A stretch of 64,000 nt of DNA from Candidatus Binatia bacterium. Lineage in GTDB: Bacteria; Desulfobacterota; Binatia; UBA12015. Position 1 is the stretch's first letter; the number at the start of each line of letters is the position of its first letter. Under the pieces are notes generated by a model, which was not told the origin of the DNA, did not search any database, and saw only the letters and a list, made by a program, of their open reading frames with translations. The stretch lies in NCBI GenBank assembly GCA_036563615.1, contig DATCMB010000022.1, positions 186,001 to 250,000 on the forward strand. The letters run 5' to 3'. Positions 1 to 8,904 of the stretch are shown piece after piece. A program made the translations under genes and the position numbers.

Positions 1-1104
1 GGTCGCGACGTAGACGTTCTCCGCGTCGGACGGGTTGCGGCCGATGAAGGCGACGCCGTCGCTCGGCTCCATCACTTGCCCGCTCCAGCGCTGCTCGACG
101 CCCTCGACGCTCGGGAAGCGCTCGCGTGCCCAGCTCTCGAGCCGTGCGAAGCGCTCCATGCCGTCGTCGGCCTGACCGCTCTTGTGGTCCTCGCCGCCGA
201 CGATCAGCAGATCGTGTCCGGCGCCACCGTTGGGTGGCACCGGCTGGAGACGCACGTAGTGGTAGGGATCCTCGGTGTCCCATAGCAGCAGGTCGGGCAC
301 CGAGCCGTGCGCGACGCGCAGCGCGATCGCGTACGTGGTGTACGGCGCCTGCTTGGCGTGGATCACGAAGCGGTCGTTGACCGGCGTGTTGGTCGCGACG
401 ACGACGTGCGCGCACGACACGCGGCGTCCGCCGAGCGTGTCGACGTGCGCGTCCTTGCCGCCGACGATGACGGTCGCGCGCGTGCCGGTGAAGACCTGGC
501 CGCCGAGGCGCTCGAACGCGCGGGCGAGCCCCTCGAGGTAGCGCAGCGGCTCGATCCGCGCCTGGGCCGGAAAGCGCAGGCACGGACCGGTGTCGAACGA
601 CGCGAGCGGCGCGCGCATGACCTGCTCCACGCCAGGCACGCCCGCGCGCAGCGCCGCTTCGAGCTCCTCCTGCAGGAGATCGGACAGCGTGGGAAGCGTC
701 GTCGGCGGCGCTTGGAGCGCGCTCGCTTCCGGTGCGAACAGGAAGCCGTCGACGCGCGCGAAGTCGCAGTCGATCCCCTCGTCGCGCGCGATCTCCTCGA
801 TGCGCGCGATCGCCGAGGTGTGGCTCTCCGCCGCGAGGCGTGCGCCGCTCTCGCCGTGCAGCCGCTCGAGCTCGCCGTAGCGGTCGTCGAGCGCGTTCGA
901 GAGGTGCGCGGTGGTGCGACCGGTCTGACCGCCGCCGATCGGGCCGTCGTCGAGGACGACGACCTGCGCGCCGTCGCGCTGCAGCAGGTACGCGGTCGAG
1001 AGGCCGGCGATCCCCGCGCCGACGACGCAGACGTCCGCCCGCACGTGCGAGGAGAGAGCCGGCCGTTCGCGGACGTTGCCGTTGCCCGACCAGGGCGATC
1101 GCAT
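1..1104 (-). CDS. FAD-dependent oxidoreductase, DAO family (3' end outside window)
   Basis: The frame is open from an ATG at 1104 to the window edge with no stop (368 codons), so the C-terminus is missing. The N-terminus carries a Rossmann FAD motif, VVGAGIAGLS, with GxGxxG at residues 29-34. It is followed by an FAD-binding Gly-rich stretch (GGQTGRTTAHLSN) and D-amino-acid-oxidase-like sequence including CLRFPAQARIEPLRYLEGLA. Family members oxidise amines or amino acids, and relatives with this N-terminus often carry a C-terminal Rieske [2Fe-2S] domain, which would lie beyond base 1. It is transcribed away from the trehalose genes, with about 250 bases between. The product class is clear; the substrate is not. 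Confidence 0.85.
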   Translation of the reverse strand, partial: MRSPWSGNGNVRERPALSSHVRADVCVVGAGIAGLSTAYLLQRDGAQVVVLDDGPIGGGQTGRTTAHLSNALDDRYGELERLHGESGARLAAESHTSAIARIEEIARDEGIDCDFARVDGFLFAPEASALQAPPTTLPTLSDLLQEELEAALRAGVPGVEQVMRAPLASFDTGPCLRFPAQARIEPLRYLEGLARAFERLGGQVFTGTRATVIVGGKDAHVDTLGGRRVSCAHVVVATNTPVNDRFVIHAKQAPYTTYAIALRVAHGSVPDLLLWDTEDPYHYVRLQPVPPNGGAGHDLLIVGGEDHKSGQADDGMERFARLESWARERFPSVEGVEQRWSGQVMEPSDGVAFIGRNPSDAENVYVAT

Positions 1105-1354
1105 GGAGACGCGGTGCAGCACGGCGGGGTGCCGCGCACGAAGCGTGCCGCGCCGTTCGCCGCGCGTCTTCCTGCGCGCGTCGGACGGATGTTGCCGCCC
1201 GCGTTGTAACAACTTCCGCGCGTGGCGAGGATTCTTGTCGCTCGCGCCTGCTCGGGGCCGCCTTTCGTCGTGGCCGAGCCTTTGCACCGCGACGTGGAGC
1301 CCGGCGGTGCCGCGGGCGATGACACGGGAGGGTCCGGCTTTGAGAGCAATCAGA

Positions 1355-1831
1355 ATGAACCTCGAGACGTCAATCATGGTTGCGACGCGCTCGCTTGCGC
1401 GCGTCGCGTGCCTGGCCGTGCCGCTCTGTCTCGTGCCGACGCACGCGCTGGCGCAGGACGCGCCGTCCGGCGTCGCCGTCACCGGCGTGCAGCGGTCGGG
1501 CACGACGGTCACCGGCTGGGTCGAGAACCAGACCAACCACGAGGTGCGCGATCTGCGTCTCCTGGTGCAGCAGGACTGGCGTTGGGCCCGTGAGAAGTCC
1601 CCCGGGGAAGACAACCCCGGCACGAGCGAGATCGTCCGCATCCCGGAGTCGATCCCGCCCGGCGGCAAGGTGCAGTTCCGCTACCAGATGCCGCGGCCGC
1701 TGCCCGAGCGCACCGACGGTCACTTCGAGACCAACGTCAAGGTGCTGAGCTTCAGCGAGCACTGGCTCGTCGAGCCGTCCGCCGCGGTCGAGCAACGGAC
1801 GACGACGATCGAGCGTCGCACTGGCCCGTGA
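1355..1831 (+). CDS. Small exported protein of unknown function
   Basis: An exported protein of about 158 residues. Two in-frame ATGs are possible, 1355 and 1376; the second places a typical signal peptide at the start (VATRSLARVACLAVPLCLVPTHALAQ, cleavage near AQ/DA). The mature part is short and predicted beta-rich, with a pattern (VTGWVENQTNHEVRDLRLLVQ, then IPPGGKVQFRYQMP) that recalls FxLYD or CARDB-type beta sandwiches; that likeness is inference. Its TGA overlaps the GTG of treY (1828-1831), so the two are probably translated together, although a functional link to trehalose synthesis is not obvious. I do not recognise a family. Confidence 0.7.
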   Translation: MNLETSIMVATRSLARVACLAVPLCLVPTHALAQDAPSGVAVTGVQRSGTTVTGWVENQTNHEVRDLRLLVQQDWRWAREKSPGEDNPGTSEIVRIPESIPPGGKVQFRYQMPRPLPERTDGHFETNVKVLSFSEHWLVEPSAAVEQRTTTIERRTGP

Positions 1832-4485
1832 GACGAATCCCGCGTGCGACCTATCGCATCCAGTTCGGGAGCTCGTTCGGGTTTCGTGACGCGGCCGCGA
1901 TAGCGGACTACCTCGCCGCCCTCGGCATCAGCCACGTCTACGCGTCACCGTACCTCGCCTCGGCGAGCGGGACGCACGGCTACGACGTCGTCGCGCACGA
2001 TCGGGTCGAGGAGCGGCTCGGCGGCGCGGACGCGCATCGCGAGATGTGCGACGCGCTCGCCGAGCACGGCCTCGCGCAAGTGCTCGACGTCGTGCCGAAC
2101 CACATGGCGATCTCGGGTCGCGAGAACGCCCTGTGGTGGGACGTGCTCACGAACGGTCCCGCGAGCCGCTTCGCGTCGTTCTTCGACATCGAGTGGGAGC
2201 CTCCCGAGCGGCGCATGCGCAACACGCTGCTGCTGCCGGTGCTCGGCGATCACTACGGCCGCGTGCTCGAGAACGGCGAGCTGCGCGTCGCGCGCGAGTC
2301 CGACGACGAGCTGGTCGTCCGCTACCACGAGCGCGCGTTTCCGCTGAGCCCGCGCACCATCGACGTGCTGCTCGAGCGCGCGGCGGAGCGTAGCGGGATC
2401 ACCGAGCTCGCGGCGCTCGCCGAGGACCTGCGACGTCTGCCGGATTCGAACCAGTGCGACCCGATCAACGTGCAGCTCCGCTTCCGCGAGTCGACGCGTC
2501 TGCGCGGCGAGCTGCAGCGGCTGCTGCGAGAGAAGGCCGACGCCGCCAACGCGCTCGACGCCGCGATCGCGGAGATCAACCAGGATCCCGACGCGCTCGA
2601 CGCGCTGCTCGAGCGCCAGAACTACCGTCTCGCGTTCTGGCGCGCGGCCGATCGCGACCTCTCGTACCGGCGCTTCTTCGACATCGACACGCTGATCGGC
2701 GTGCGCGTCGAGGACCCGGAGGTCTTCCGCCGCTCGCACGAGCTCGTGCTGCGCTGGGTGGCGGAGGGCATCGCCGACGGGCTGCGCATCGACCACGTCG
2801 ACGGCCTGCGCGACCCGCTCGGATACCTCGAGCGGCTACGCGCCGAGGCGCCCGACGCGTGGCTGCTGGTCGAGAAGATCCTCGGCCACGAGGAGCGCCT
2901 GCCGACGAACTGGCCGATCGACGGCACGACCGGCTACGACTTCGTGAGCCGCGTCGGCGGGCTGCTGATCGACCCGACCGCGGAAGCGCAGCTCACGAAG
3001 CTCTACGAGCGCTTCACCGGACGGCTCGAGACCTTCCCGGAGCTCGTCCGCGAGAAGAAGCACGCGGCGCTGCGCGAGCTGCTCGGCAGCGACGTGAACC
3101 GCTTGACGGCGCTCTTCCTCGACGTCTGCGAGCGCCACCGCCGGCATCGCGACTACACGCGCCACGAGCTGCACGAGGTGTTGCGCGAGGCGCTGGTCTG
3201 CATGCCGGTCTACCGGACGTACGTGCGCCCTGAGCACGGCGAGGTGAGCGAGGAGGACGTCGCGATCGTCGAGGGCATGATCGCGCGCGCGAAGGCGAAC
3301 CGTCCGGACCTCGACCCGTCGGCGTTCGACTTCCTCGCCGACGTCCTGCTGCTGCGCGCGCGCGGCGAGCGCGAGGCCGAGCTCGTCACGCGCTTCCAGC
3401 AGCTCGCGGCGCCGACGATGGCGAAGGGCGTCGAGGACACCGCGTTCTACGTCTACAACCGCTTCATCGCGCTCAACGAGGTCGGCGGCGAGCCGTTGCA
3501 GTTCGGCGTGTCGCCCGAGGACTTCCACCGCGCGCAGAGCGAGGCGCAGCGGCTGTGGCCGCGCGCGATGCTGGCGACGTCGACGCACGACACCAAGCGC
3601 AGCGCCGACGTGCGCGCCCGGCTCGCCGTGCTGAGCGAGATCCCCGAGGACTGGGCGGAGGCGGTCGAGCGCTGGTCGAAGCTCGCCGAGCCGCACTGGG
3701 CGGGCGCGACGCCCGATCGCAACGTCGAGTACCTGCTGTACCAGACGCTGGTCGGCGCGTGGCCGATCGGCGCCGACCGCGTGCTGCCGTACCTCGAGAA
3801 AGCGTGCCGCGAGGCGAAGGAGCACACGAGCTGGACGCAGGCGAACGCCGCGTACGAGGAGTCGGTGCGACGCTTCGCCGAGGGCGTGCTCGGCGACGCG
3901 GAGCTGGTCGCGGATCTCGAGCGCTTCGTCGCGCGCCTCGTCGAGCCTGGGCGCAGCAACTCGCTCGCGCAGGAGCTGATCAAGCTCACGAGCCCCGGCG
4001 TTCCGGACGTCTACCAGGGCACGGAGCTGTGGGATCTGTCGCTCGTCGACCCGGACAACCGCCGTCCGGTCGACTTCGCGCTGCGCCGCCGTCTGCTCGC
4101 GGAGCTCGACCACCTCTCGCCGCAGGAGATCGCCGCGCGCAGAGACGAGGCATTGCCGAAATTATGGTTGACGAAGCAGGCGCTCGACGTCCGCAAGCGC
4201 CGTCCGGAAGCGTTCGGCGGCGACGCGTCCTACCGTCCGCTCTGGGGGACGGGCGCGCGCGCGCAGCACGTGGTCGCCTTCGTGCGCGGCGAGAGCGTGG
4301 TCACGATCGCGACCCGCTTCCCGCTCAAGCTCGCCGGCGACTGGGAGGGCACGTGTCTCGAGCTCCCGCCCGGACGCTGGCGCGACGTCCTCGGCGGCGT
4401 CTCGCACGACGGCGGCGCGCAGCCGCTCGACGCGCTGCTGGCGGTGTTTCCGGTCGCCTTGCTGATCGCGGAGGACGCGGCGTGA
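1828..4485 (+). CDS. treY: Maltooligosyl trehalose synthase
   Basis: TreY ((1->4)-alpha-D-glucan 1-alpha-D-glucosylmutase) isomerises the reducing-end glucose of maltodextrins into a terminal trehalosyl unit. The 885-residue product has the usual family length and GH13 motifs: an N-terminal ATYRIQF with GTHGYDVV, region I VVPNHM near residue 88, region II DGLRIDHVDGL near 317 with the catalytic Asp, region III VEKILG near 348 with the acid/base Glu, and STHDTKRS near 585. The start is a GTG inside the TGA of the upstream small gene, and the stop overlaps the GTG of treZ, so translation is coupled on both sides. Cytoplasmic. No debranching enzyme TreX is in the window. Confidence 0.97.
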   Translation: MRRIPRATYRIQFGSSFGFRDAAAIADYLAALGISHVYASPYLASASGTHGYDVVAHDRVEERLGGADAHREMCDALAEHGLAQVLDVVPNHMAISGRENALWWDVLTNGPASRFASFFDIEWEPPERRMRNTLLLPVLGDHYGRVLENGELRVARESDDELVVRYHERAFPLSPRTIDVLLERAAERSGITELAALAEDLRRLPDSNQCDPINVQLRFRESTRLRGELQRLLREKADAANALDAAIAEINQDPDALDALLERQNYRLAFWRAADRDLSYRRFFDIDTLIGVRVEDPEVFRRSHELVLRWVAEGIADGLRIDHVDGLRDPLGYLERLRAEAPDAWLLVEKILGHEERLPTNWPIDGTTGYDFVSRVGGLLIDPTAEAQLTKLYERFTGRLETFPELVREKKHAALRELLGSDVNRLTALFLDVCERHRRHRDYTRHELHEVLREALVCMPVYRTYVRPEHGEVSEEDVAIVEGMIARAKANRPDLDPSAFDFLADVLLLRARGEREAELVTRFQQLAAPTMAKGVEDTAFYVYNRFIALNEVGGEPLQFGVSPEDFHRAQSEAQRLWPRAMLATSTHDTKRSADVRARLAVLSEIPEDWAEAVERWSKLAEPHWAGATPDRNVEYLLYQTLVGAWPIGADRVLPYLEKACREAKEHTSWTQANAAYEESVRRFAEGVLGDAELVADLERFVARLVEPGRSNSLAQELIKLTSPGVPDVYQGTELWDLSLVDPDNRRPVDFALRRRLLAELDHLSPQEIAARRDEALPKLWLTKQALDVRKRRPEAFGGDASYRPLWGTGARAQHVVAFVRGESVVTIATRFPLKLAGDWEGTCLELPPGRWRDVLGGVSHDGGAQPLDALLAVFPVALLIAEDAA

Positions 4486-6236
4486 CCGAATTTCGCGTGT
4501 GGGCGCCGAACGCCGAGCAGGTCGAGCTGGTGCTCGGCGACGAGCGACGCGCCGAACGCGCCGAGCGCCACGCGATGGCGCGCGGGGAGCGCGGCTGGTG
4601 GACGGTCGAGCTGCCGTTCGACGCGAGGGGACGCGACTATGCGTACGCGCTCGACGGCTCCGATCCGCTGCCCGACCCACGCTCGCCGTGGCAGCCGCAC
4701 GGCGTGCACGGCTTCTCGCGCGTCGTGTCGCACGCCGACTTCGAGTGGCACGACGCCGGCTTCCAGGCGCCGCCGCTCGCGTCGGGCGTGATCTACGAGC
4801 TGCACGTCGGCACGTTCACGCCCGAGGGCACGTTCGACTCCGCGATCGCGCGCCTCGACCACGTGCGCGCGCTCGGCGCGACGCACGTCGAGATCATGCC
4901 GGTCGCCGCGTTTCCCGGCAGCCACGGCTGGGGCTACGACGGCGTCGATCTGTACGCGCCGTACGAGCCGTACGGCGGGCCGGCGGCGATGAAGCGCTTC
5001 GTCGACGCCTGCCATGCGCGCGGCCTCGCCGTGCTGCTGGACGTCGTCTACAACCACTTCGGTCCGGCCGGGAACTACGTCGAGCGCTTCGGTCCGTACT
5101 TCACCGACGCCTACCGCACGCCGTGGGGTCGCGCCGTCAACTACGACGACGCCGGCAGCGACGAGGTGCGTCGCTTCGTGATCGACAACGCGCTGATGTG
5201 GCTGCGCGACTACCACGTCGACGGGCTGCGGCTCGACGCCGTGCACGCGATCCACGACGAGTCGGCGCGCCACGTCCTGGAAGAGATGGCGGAGGAGGTG
5301 CACGCGCTCGGCGCGCGGCTCGGACGTCACCTCGTGCTGATCGCCGAGAGCGACCTCAACGATCCGCGCCTGCTGCGCGCGCGAGAGGCCGGCGGATACG
5401 GCCTCGACGCGCAGTGGAGCGACGACTTCCACCACGCGCTGCACGCCGTCCTGACCGGAGAGCAGCACGGCTACTACGCCGACTTCGGCCCGCTCGCCGA
5501 TCTCGCCCGCGCCGTCGAGCGCGCCTACGTCTACGACGGCCGCTACTCGCCGCACCGCGGCCGTCGTCACGGGCGTGCGGCCGACGGGCTCGACGGCGAG
5601 CGCTTCGTCGTCTTCGCGCAGAACCACGACCAGGTCGGCAACCGCGCGGCCGGCGAGCGTCTCGCGCACCTGGTGAGCGAGGGCAGGGCGCGCATCGCGG
5701 CGGCGCTGGTCCTCGCGTCGCCCTACGTGCCGCTGCTGTTCCAGGGCGAGGAGTGGGGTGCGACGGCACCGTTCCAGTACTTCACGGCGCACGAGGAGAA
5801 GGAGCTCGCCGACGCCGTGCGCGAGGGACGCCGCAAGGAGTTCGCGGCCTTCGGCTGGGGCGACGACGTTCCCGACCCGCAGGCGAAGGAGACCTTCCTG
5901 CGCTCGAAGCTCGACTGGAGCGAGCTCGAGCGCGAGCCGCACGCAAGCCTGCTCGCCTGGCATCGCGAGCTGATCCGGCTGCGGCGCAGCGTCCCGGACC
6001 TCGCCGACCCGCGGCGTGCGCGCACCTCGGCGCGCTTCGACGAGGAGGCGCGCTGGTTCGTGCTCGCGCGCGGCGACGTCGTGATCGCGTGCAATCTGGC
6101 GCAGGCGAGGCAGCGCGTCCCGCTTCCTGCGGGGCCTGCGCGCGTGGTGCTGCTCGCCTCGGACGGCACGCAGGTCGACGGCGCGAGCGTCACGCTCGAG
6201 CCCGACGGCGTCGCCGTGCTCGCGCCGGCTCGCTGA
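4482..6236 (+). CDS. treZ: Malto-oligosyltrehalose trehalohydrolase
   Basis: TreZ hydrolyses the bond that releases trehalose from maltooligosyltrehalose made by TreY. The 584-residue protein begins with the CBM48-like module VTEFRVWAPNAEQVELVL, then a GH13 barrel: LLDVVYNHFGP near residues 185-195, DGLRLDAVHAI near 247-257 (nucleophile Asp about 252), LIAESDLND near 286-294 (acid/base Glu about 289) and FAQNHDQVGN near 378-387. Start GTG at 4482 is chosen because it overlaps the treY stop and gives the standard N-terminus; the same frame is open far upstream only as a shadow inside treY. Together the pair supplies the compatible solute trehalose from glycogen-type glucans. Confidence 0.97.
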   Translation: MTEFRVWAPNAEQVELVLGDERRAERAERHAMARGERGWWTVELPFDARGRDYAYALDGSDPLPDPRSPWQPHGVHGFSRVVSHADFEWHDAGFQAPPLASGVIYELHVGTFTPEGTFDSAIARLDHVRALGATHVEIMPVAAFPGSHGWGYDGVDLYAPYEPYGGPAAMKRFVDACHARGLAVLLDVVYNHFGPAGNYVERFGPYFTDAYRTPWGRAVNYDDAGSDEVRRFVIDNALMWLRDYHVDGLRLDAVHAIHDESARHVLEEMAEEVHALGARLGRHLVLIAESDLNDPRLLRAREAGGYGLDAQWSDDFHHALHAVLTGEQHGYYADFGPLADLARAVERAYVYDGRYSPHRGRRHGRAADGLDGERFVVFAQNHDQVGNRAAGERLAHLVSEGRARIAAALVLASPYVPLLFQGEEWGATAPFQYFTAHEEKELADAVREGRRKEFAAFGWGDDVPDPQAKETFLRSKLDWSELEREPHASLLAWHRELIRLRRSVPDLADPRRARTSARFDEEARWFVLARGDVVIACNLAQARQRVPLPAGPARVVLLASDGTQVDGASVTLEPDGVAVLAPAR

Positions 6237-6390
6237 GCTGGCTCGCCGAGACGTTGGCCCGCGTGCGCCGAAGGCGAAGGCGCGTCTCGATCCGTTGCCG
6301 GACGTCTCGAGGCACGTCGCTTGCGACCGTCGTCCGCTCATCGTCCCGCGACCGCGCTCCTTGCGGTCCCAGGAAGACGGAGGTGTGGCT

Positions 6391-6966
6391 TTGGCTTCAG
6401 CGAAGGGCAGCAAGCAAAAGACGTCCGCGCCTGGCGACCGGCCGGCGCGCGAGCGGCACAAAGCGCGAGCGGCTGCGTCGCCCGCGGCGATGGACGAGCG
6501 CATCACCGCCGGCGAGCGTGCGGCCGCGCGCGCCATGATCGAGGACGAGCCCGAGCTCGCGGGGCTCACCGAGGAAGCGGTGCTCGCGCTCGGCGATCTC
6601 GAGCGCGACACGGATCCGCTGGTCGAGGCGGGCGCGCCGGACGGCTTCGAGCACGCGGCCGCGGCGCAGCAAGGTCGCTCTCCGGTGCTCGCGGGCGGCG
6701 ACGTCGACGCGTCGGAAGCGGAAGCGGGCAGCGGCGAGGAGGCGGTCGGCGGCTCGACGCCGACGCCCGATCAGGACAACGTCGACGAGCTCGGGCGCGC
6801 GCTCGGCGTGACCTTCGAGGACGACGAGCCGCTCAGCGGCGAGGAGAAGATCAGCAAGCGCGACGACGACCGCTGGGAGCTGGATCCCGCGTCGGCGGAG
6901 GACTGGTCCGAGCGGCGCAACTTCCGGCACGCGCTGCCCGAAAAGAAACGCGGCCGACGGAGTTGA
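6391..6966 (+). CDS. DUF6335-like protein
   Basis: A 191-residue, very acidic cytoplasmic-looking protein with no membrane segment. Start TTG at 6391 is preferred because a GGAGG (6379-6383) lies seven bases before it; an in-frame GTG at 6385 or ATG at 6490 are alternatives. The C-terminal half has the pattern GGDVDAS...EEAVGGSTPTPDQDNVDELGRALGV (about residues 100-135) and EKISKRDDDRWELDPASAEDW (about 152-172). From memory this is the signature of a family found mostly in cyanobacteria and soil bacteria (DUF6335). Function unknown. It stands alone, facing the minus-strand gene at 7033 across a strong hairpin. Confidence 0.75.
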   Translation: MASAKGSKQKTSAPGDRPARERHKARAAASPAAMDERITAGERAAARAMIEDEPELAGLTEEAVLALGDLERDTDPLVEAGAPDGFEHAAAAQQGRSPVLAGGDVDASEAEAGSGEEAVGGSTPTPDQDNVDELGRALGVTFEDDEPLSGEEKISKRDDDRWELDPASAEDWSERRNFRHALPEKKRGRRS

Positions 6967-6986
6967 CCGCCGGCCGCGTCACGCTG

Positions 6987-7013
6987 CGGCGCGGGCGCGA
7001 GGCGCCCGCGCCG
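6987..7013. terminator. Bidirectional hairpin between convergent genes
   Basis: A perfect inverted repeat with 12-base arms (CGGCGCGGGCGC at 6987-6998, its complement at 7002-7013) and a three-base GAG loop. It lies midway between the ends of two convergent genes (6966 plus, 7033 minus). No U-tract follows on either side, so stable stalling or Rho-assisted termination is the likely use. Confidence 0.65.
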
Positions 7014-7032
7014 TGTGCGCCGAGAGGAGAGG

Positions 7033-7464
7033 TCAATCCTCTTCCACCTCGGTGCGGGTCTCGGTGCGGGTTTCATGCTTGACGGCCGGCGGCGCCGGAA
7101 CGACGGTGCGCTCCTCGATCACGCGCTGCTGCACCGGCTTCGAGACGACGACGCGCTCGACCACGACCGGCTGCTCCTGGCTCTCCGTCACGTAGATCTT
7201 GACGGGCTGACCTCGAACCTGGTCGTACGTGATCACGTTGCCCTGCTCGTCGACGAACGTGGTGCGCTTGTCGATGCGATACGTGGTGGGCGTACCGGTG
7301 GACGACATGACGGTGATCTGCTGCGAGTTCGGCGTGATCTCCTTGACCGTGCCCGAGATCGTCTCGGTCTGCGTGGTCTCGCGACGGACGACGTCCGCGC
7401 TCGCTGCTCCGACCAGCGCGCCGAGCGCGATCGAGCCACACGCAGCAATGAAGAATGCTTTCAT
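7033..7464 (-). CDS. Small exported protein, unknown function
   Basis: A 143-residue protein starting at ATG 7464, with a perfect AGGAGGA (complement of 7469-7475) a few bases before it. A signal peptide is plain: KAFFIAACGSIALGALVGAASA, cleaved near ASA/DV. The mature part reads as one small beta-rich unit (ISGTVKEITPNSQQITVMSSTGTPTTYRIDKRTTFVDEQGNVITYDQVRGQPVKIYV), like proteins that bind or modify small ligands in the periplasm, and ends with a charged Thr/Glu-rich tail (RTETRTEVEED). The next gene on the same strand encodes another small exported protein with a similar Arg/Thr/Glu tail. No known family recognised. Confidence 0.8.
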   Translation of the reverse strand: MKAFFIAACGSIALGALVGAASADVVRRETTQTETISGTVKEITPNSQQITVMSSTGTPTTYRIDKRTTFVDEQGNVITYDQVRGQPVKIYVTESQEQPVVVERVVVSKPVQQRVIEERTVVPAPPAVKHETRTETRTEVEED

Positions 7465-7520
7465 CGAATCCTCCTCGTGAGGGTAACGCGTCGTGCGACG
7501 CGCCGGCTTTGACGCCGTCG

Positions 7521-7739
7521 TTAGTCCTCGTAGCGCTCCTCGACGCGCTTGGTGCGCGTCGTGGTGGTGGTCGTGTCGTCGAACGGATCGGACGGTGCGA
7601 TGACCGCCGTGCCCGACGGCACGCTCGCAGTGCTGCTCTCGCGATAGGTCGTCGTGGTGCGCTTGACGTTGTCGGAGCATCCGACGCTGACCCCGGCCAT
7701 GCCGATCGCGACCGCAGTCAGAAGAACGAACTTTTTCAT
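7521..7739 (-). CDS. Small probable lipoprotein
   Basis: A 72-residue protein starting at ATG 7739 with an AAGGAGG-type site just upstream. It has a Lys-Lys n-region, a hydrophobic core and a Cys at residue 21 (VSVGC), consistent with a lipobox although Ser at -3 is not ideal. The mature part is low-complexity, rich in Thr, Ser, Arg and Glu, with a run of six Thr (FDDTTTTTTRTKRVEERYED). It precedes the exported protein at 7033-7464 by 57 bases and probably shares its transcript. Function unknown. Confidence 0.65.
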   Translation of the reverse strand: MKKFVLLTAVAIGMAGVSVGCSDNVKRTTTTYRESSTASVPSGTAVIAPSDPFDDTTTTTTRTKRVEERYED

Positions 7740-7946
7740 GTCGCCTCCTTGTTGGCTCGCGGACACGCGCCGGCGAGCAAGCTTCGGAGGAGTGGAGCTA
7801 CTTGCGTGCCAGCGCCGGTCGTCGCGAACTCGCGTGCGAAAGCGCCCGCGCAGCGTGGATCGCGAGCGCGCGCTTGTAGGTTTCGCCGTCGCGCTTGGAA
7901 GCGTTTGCCTGGCGCGCGCTGCGCAGCGTGTGCGAACGACCTCGAT

Positions 7947-8621
7947 CTACGACGACGCGCCGGTTCGCAGCTCGCCCGCGTGCGCGCGGCTTCGTCGCGC
8001 GCGCGAGCGACCGAGCTCGACGAGCGCCGCGGCGAAGCGCTTCAGGTCCTCGATGAAGAGGTTCGTCTCGCGCTCGCGGTCGGCGTCGGTCGGCGCGCGC
8101 AGCAGCGACGACGGATGAACCGTCGCCATGACCACCGGCGCGAGCGGCGACTCGACCGCACGTCCGCGCTGGGTGGTGACGCGGAAGCTGCGCCCGAGCA
8201 GCGCCTGCGCGGCGGTGGCGCCGAGACACAGGATGCCCTTGGGGCGCACCAGCGCGATCTCCCGATCGAGCCACGGACGGCACGCGGCGATCTCGCTCGC
8301 GTTCGGCTTCTTGTGGATGCGCGCCTTGCCGCGCGGCTCCCATTTGAAGTGCTTGACGGCGTTGGTGACGTAGACGCGCTCGCGCGCGATGCCGGCGGCC
8401 TGCAAGGCGTCGTCGAGAACGCGCCCCGCGGGCCCGACGAACGGACGTCCCGCGCGGTCCTCGCGGTCCCCCGGCTGCTCGCCGACCAGCATCATGTCGG
8501 CGTGCGCGGGGCCCTCGCCGAACACCGTCTGCGTGCCGATCTTCCAGAGCTCGCACGCGCGGCAGTCGAGCGCGGCCTCACGGACCTGCTCGAGGCGAGA
8601 ACGGGGGACGCTCGATGCCAT
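7947..8621 (-). CDS. udgX: UdgX-type uracil-DNA glycosylase
   Basis: A 224-residue family-4-like uracil-DNA glycosylase. Visible features are Cys20 and Cys23 (DCRACELW) and two further Cys (AACRPW and ILCLG) for the [4Fe-4S] cluster, motif 1 GEQPGDREDRAGRPFVGPAG at residues 47-66, and HPSSLLR near the end. The diagnostic part is the insertion GKARIHKKP, with His103: in UdgX the KRRIH loop His attacks the abasic sugar and leaves the enzyme covalently bound to DNA. Here the loop reads KARIH, keeping the His. Start ATG 8621 follows an AAGGAG site and removes an Arg-rich upstream shadow. Family known; covalent activity of this member is inferred. Confidence 0.9.
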   Translation of the reverse strand: MASSVPRSRLEQVREAALDCRACELWKIGTQTVFGEGPAHADMMLVGEQPGDREDRAGRPFVGPAGRVLDDALQAAGIARERVYVTNAVKHFKWEPRGKARIHKKPNASEIAACRPWLDREIALVRPKGILCLGATAAQALLGRSFRVTTQRGRAVESPLAPVVMATVHPSSLLRAPTDADRERETNLFIEDLKRFAAALVELGRSRARRSRAHAGELRTGASS

Positions 8622-8904
8622 GGCTTCGCTCCTTCCGCCGACGACGGCATGCGCCGAACGGGCGGCTGCACGCGCGGCGCGCCGTGATCTCGGAGCAATC
8701 GTTCGGCCGACGAAGCGAAAGGCGAGCGCGCCCGCGCGGCGCTCGCGCGCGTAGTTCCTACATGCAGGACGGACCATCCTACACGCCGCGCCGAGGGGCT
8801 TCGTGCAGCCGCGGCGCCTCGATCAGCGTGCGCCGCGACGTCGCGGTGGCGTGCGAGTTGCTGCCTCGAGCAAGACGCACACGACGAACCGGGAGGGACG
8901 AACG

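Noticed and set aside
363-1349. A 328-codon minus-strand frame overlapping the first gene
   Set aside because: The other minus-strand frame (1-1104) gives a clear FAD oxidoreductase; this one is Ser/Arg/Ala-rich noise.
4230-6611. A 793-codon minus-strand frame opposite treZ
   Set aside because: It has no recognisable domain and lies wholly antisense to treZ and the next gene.
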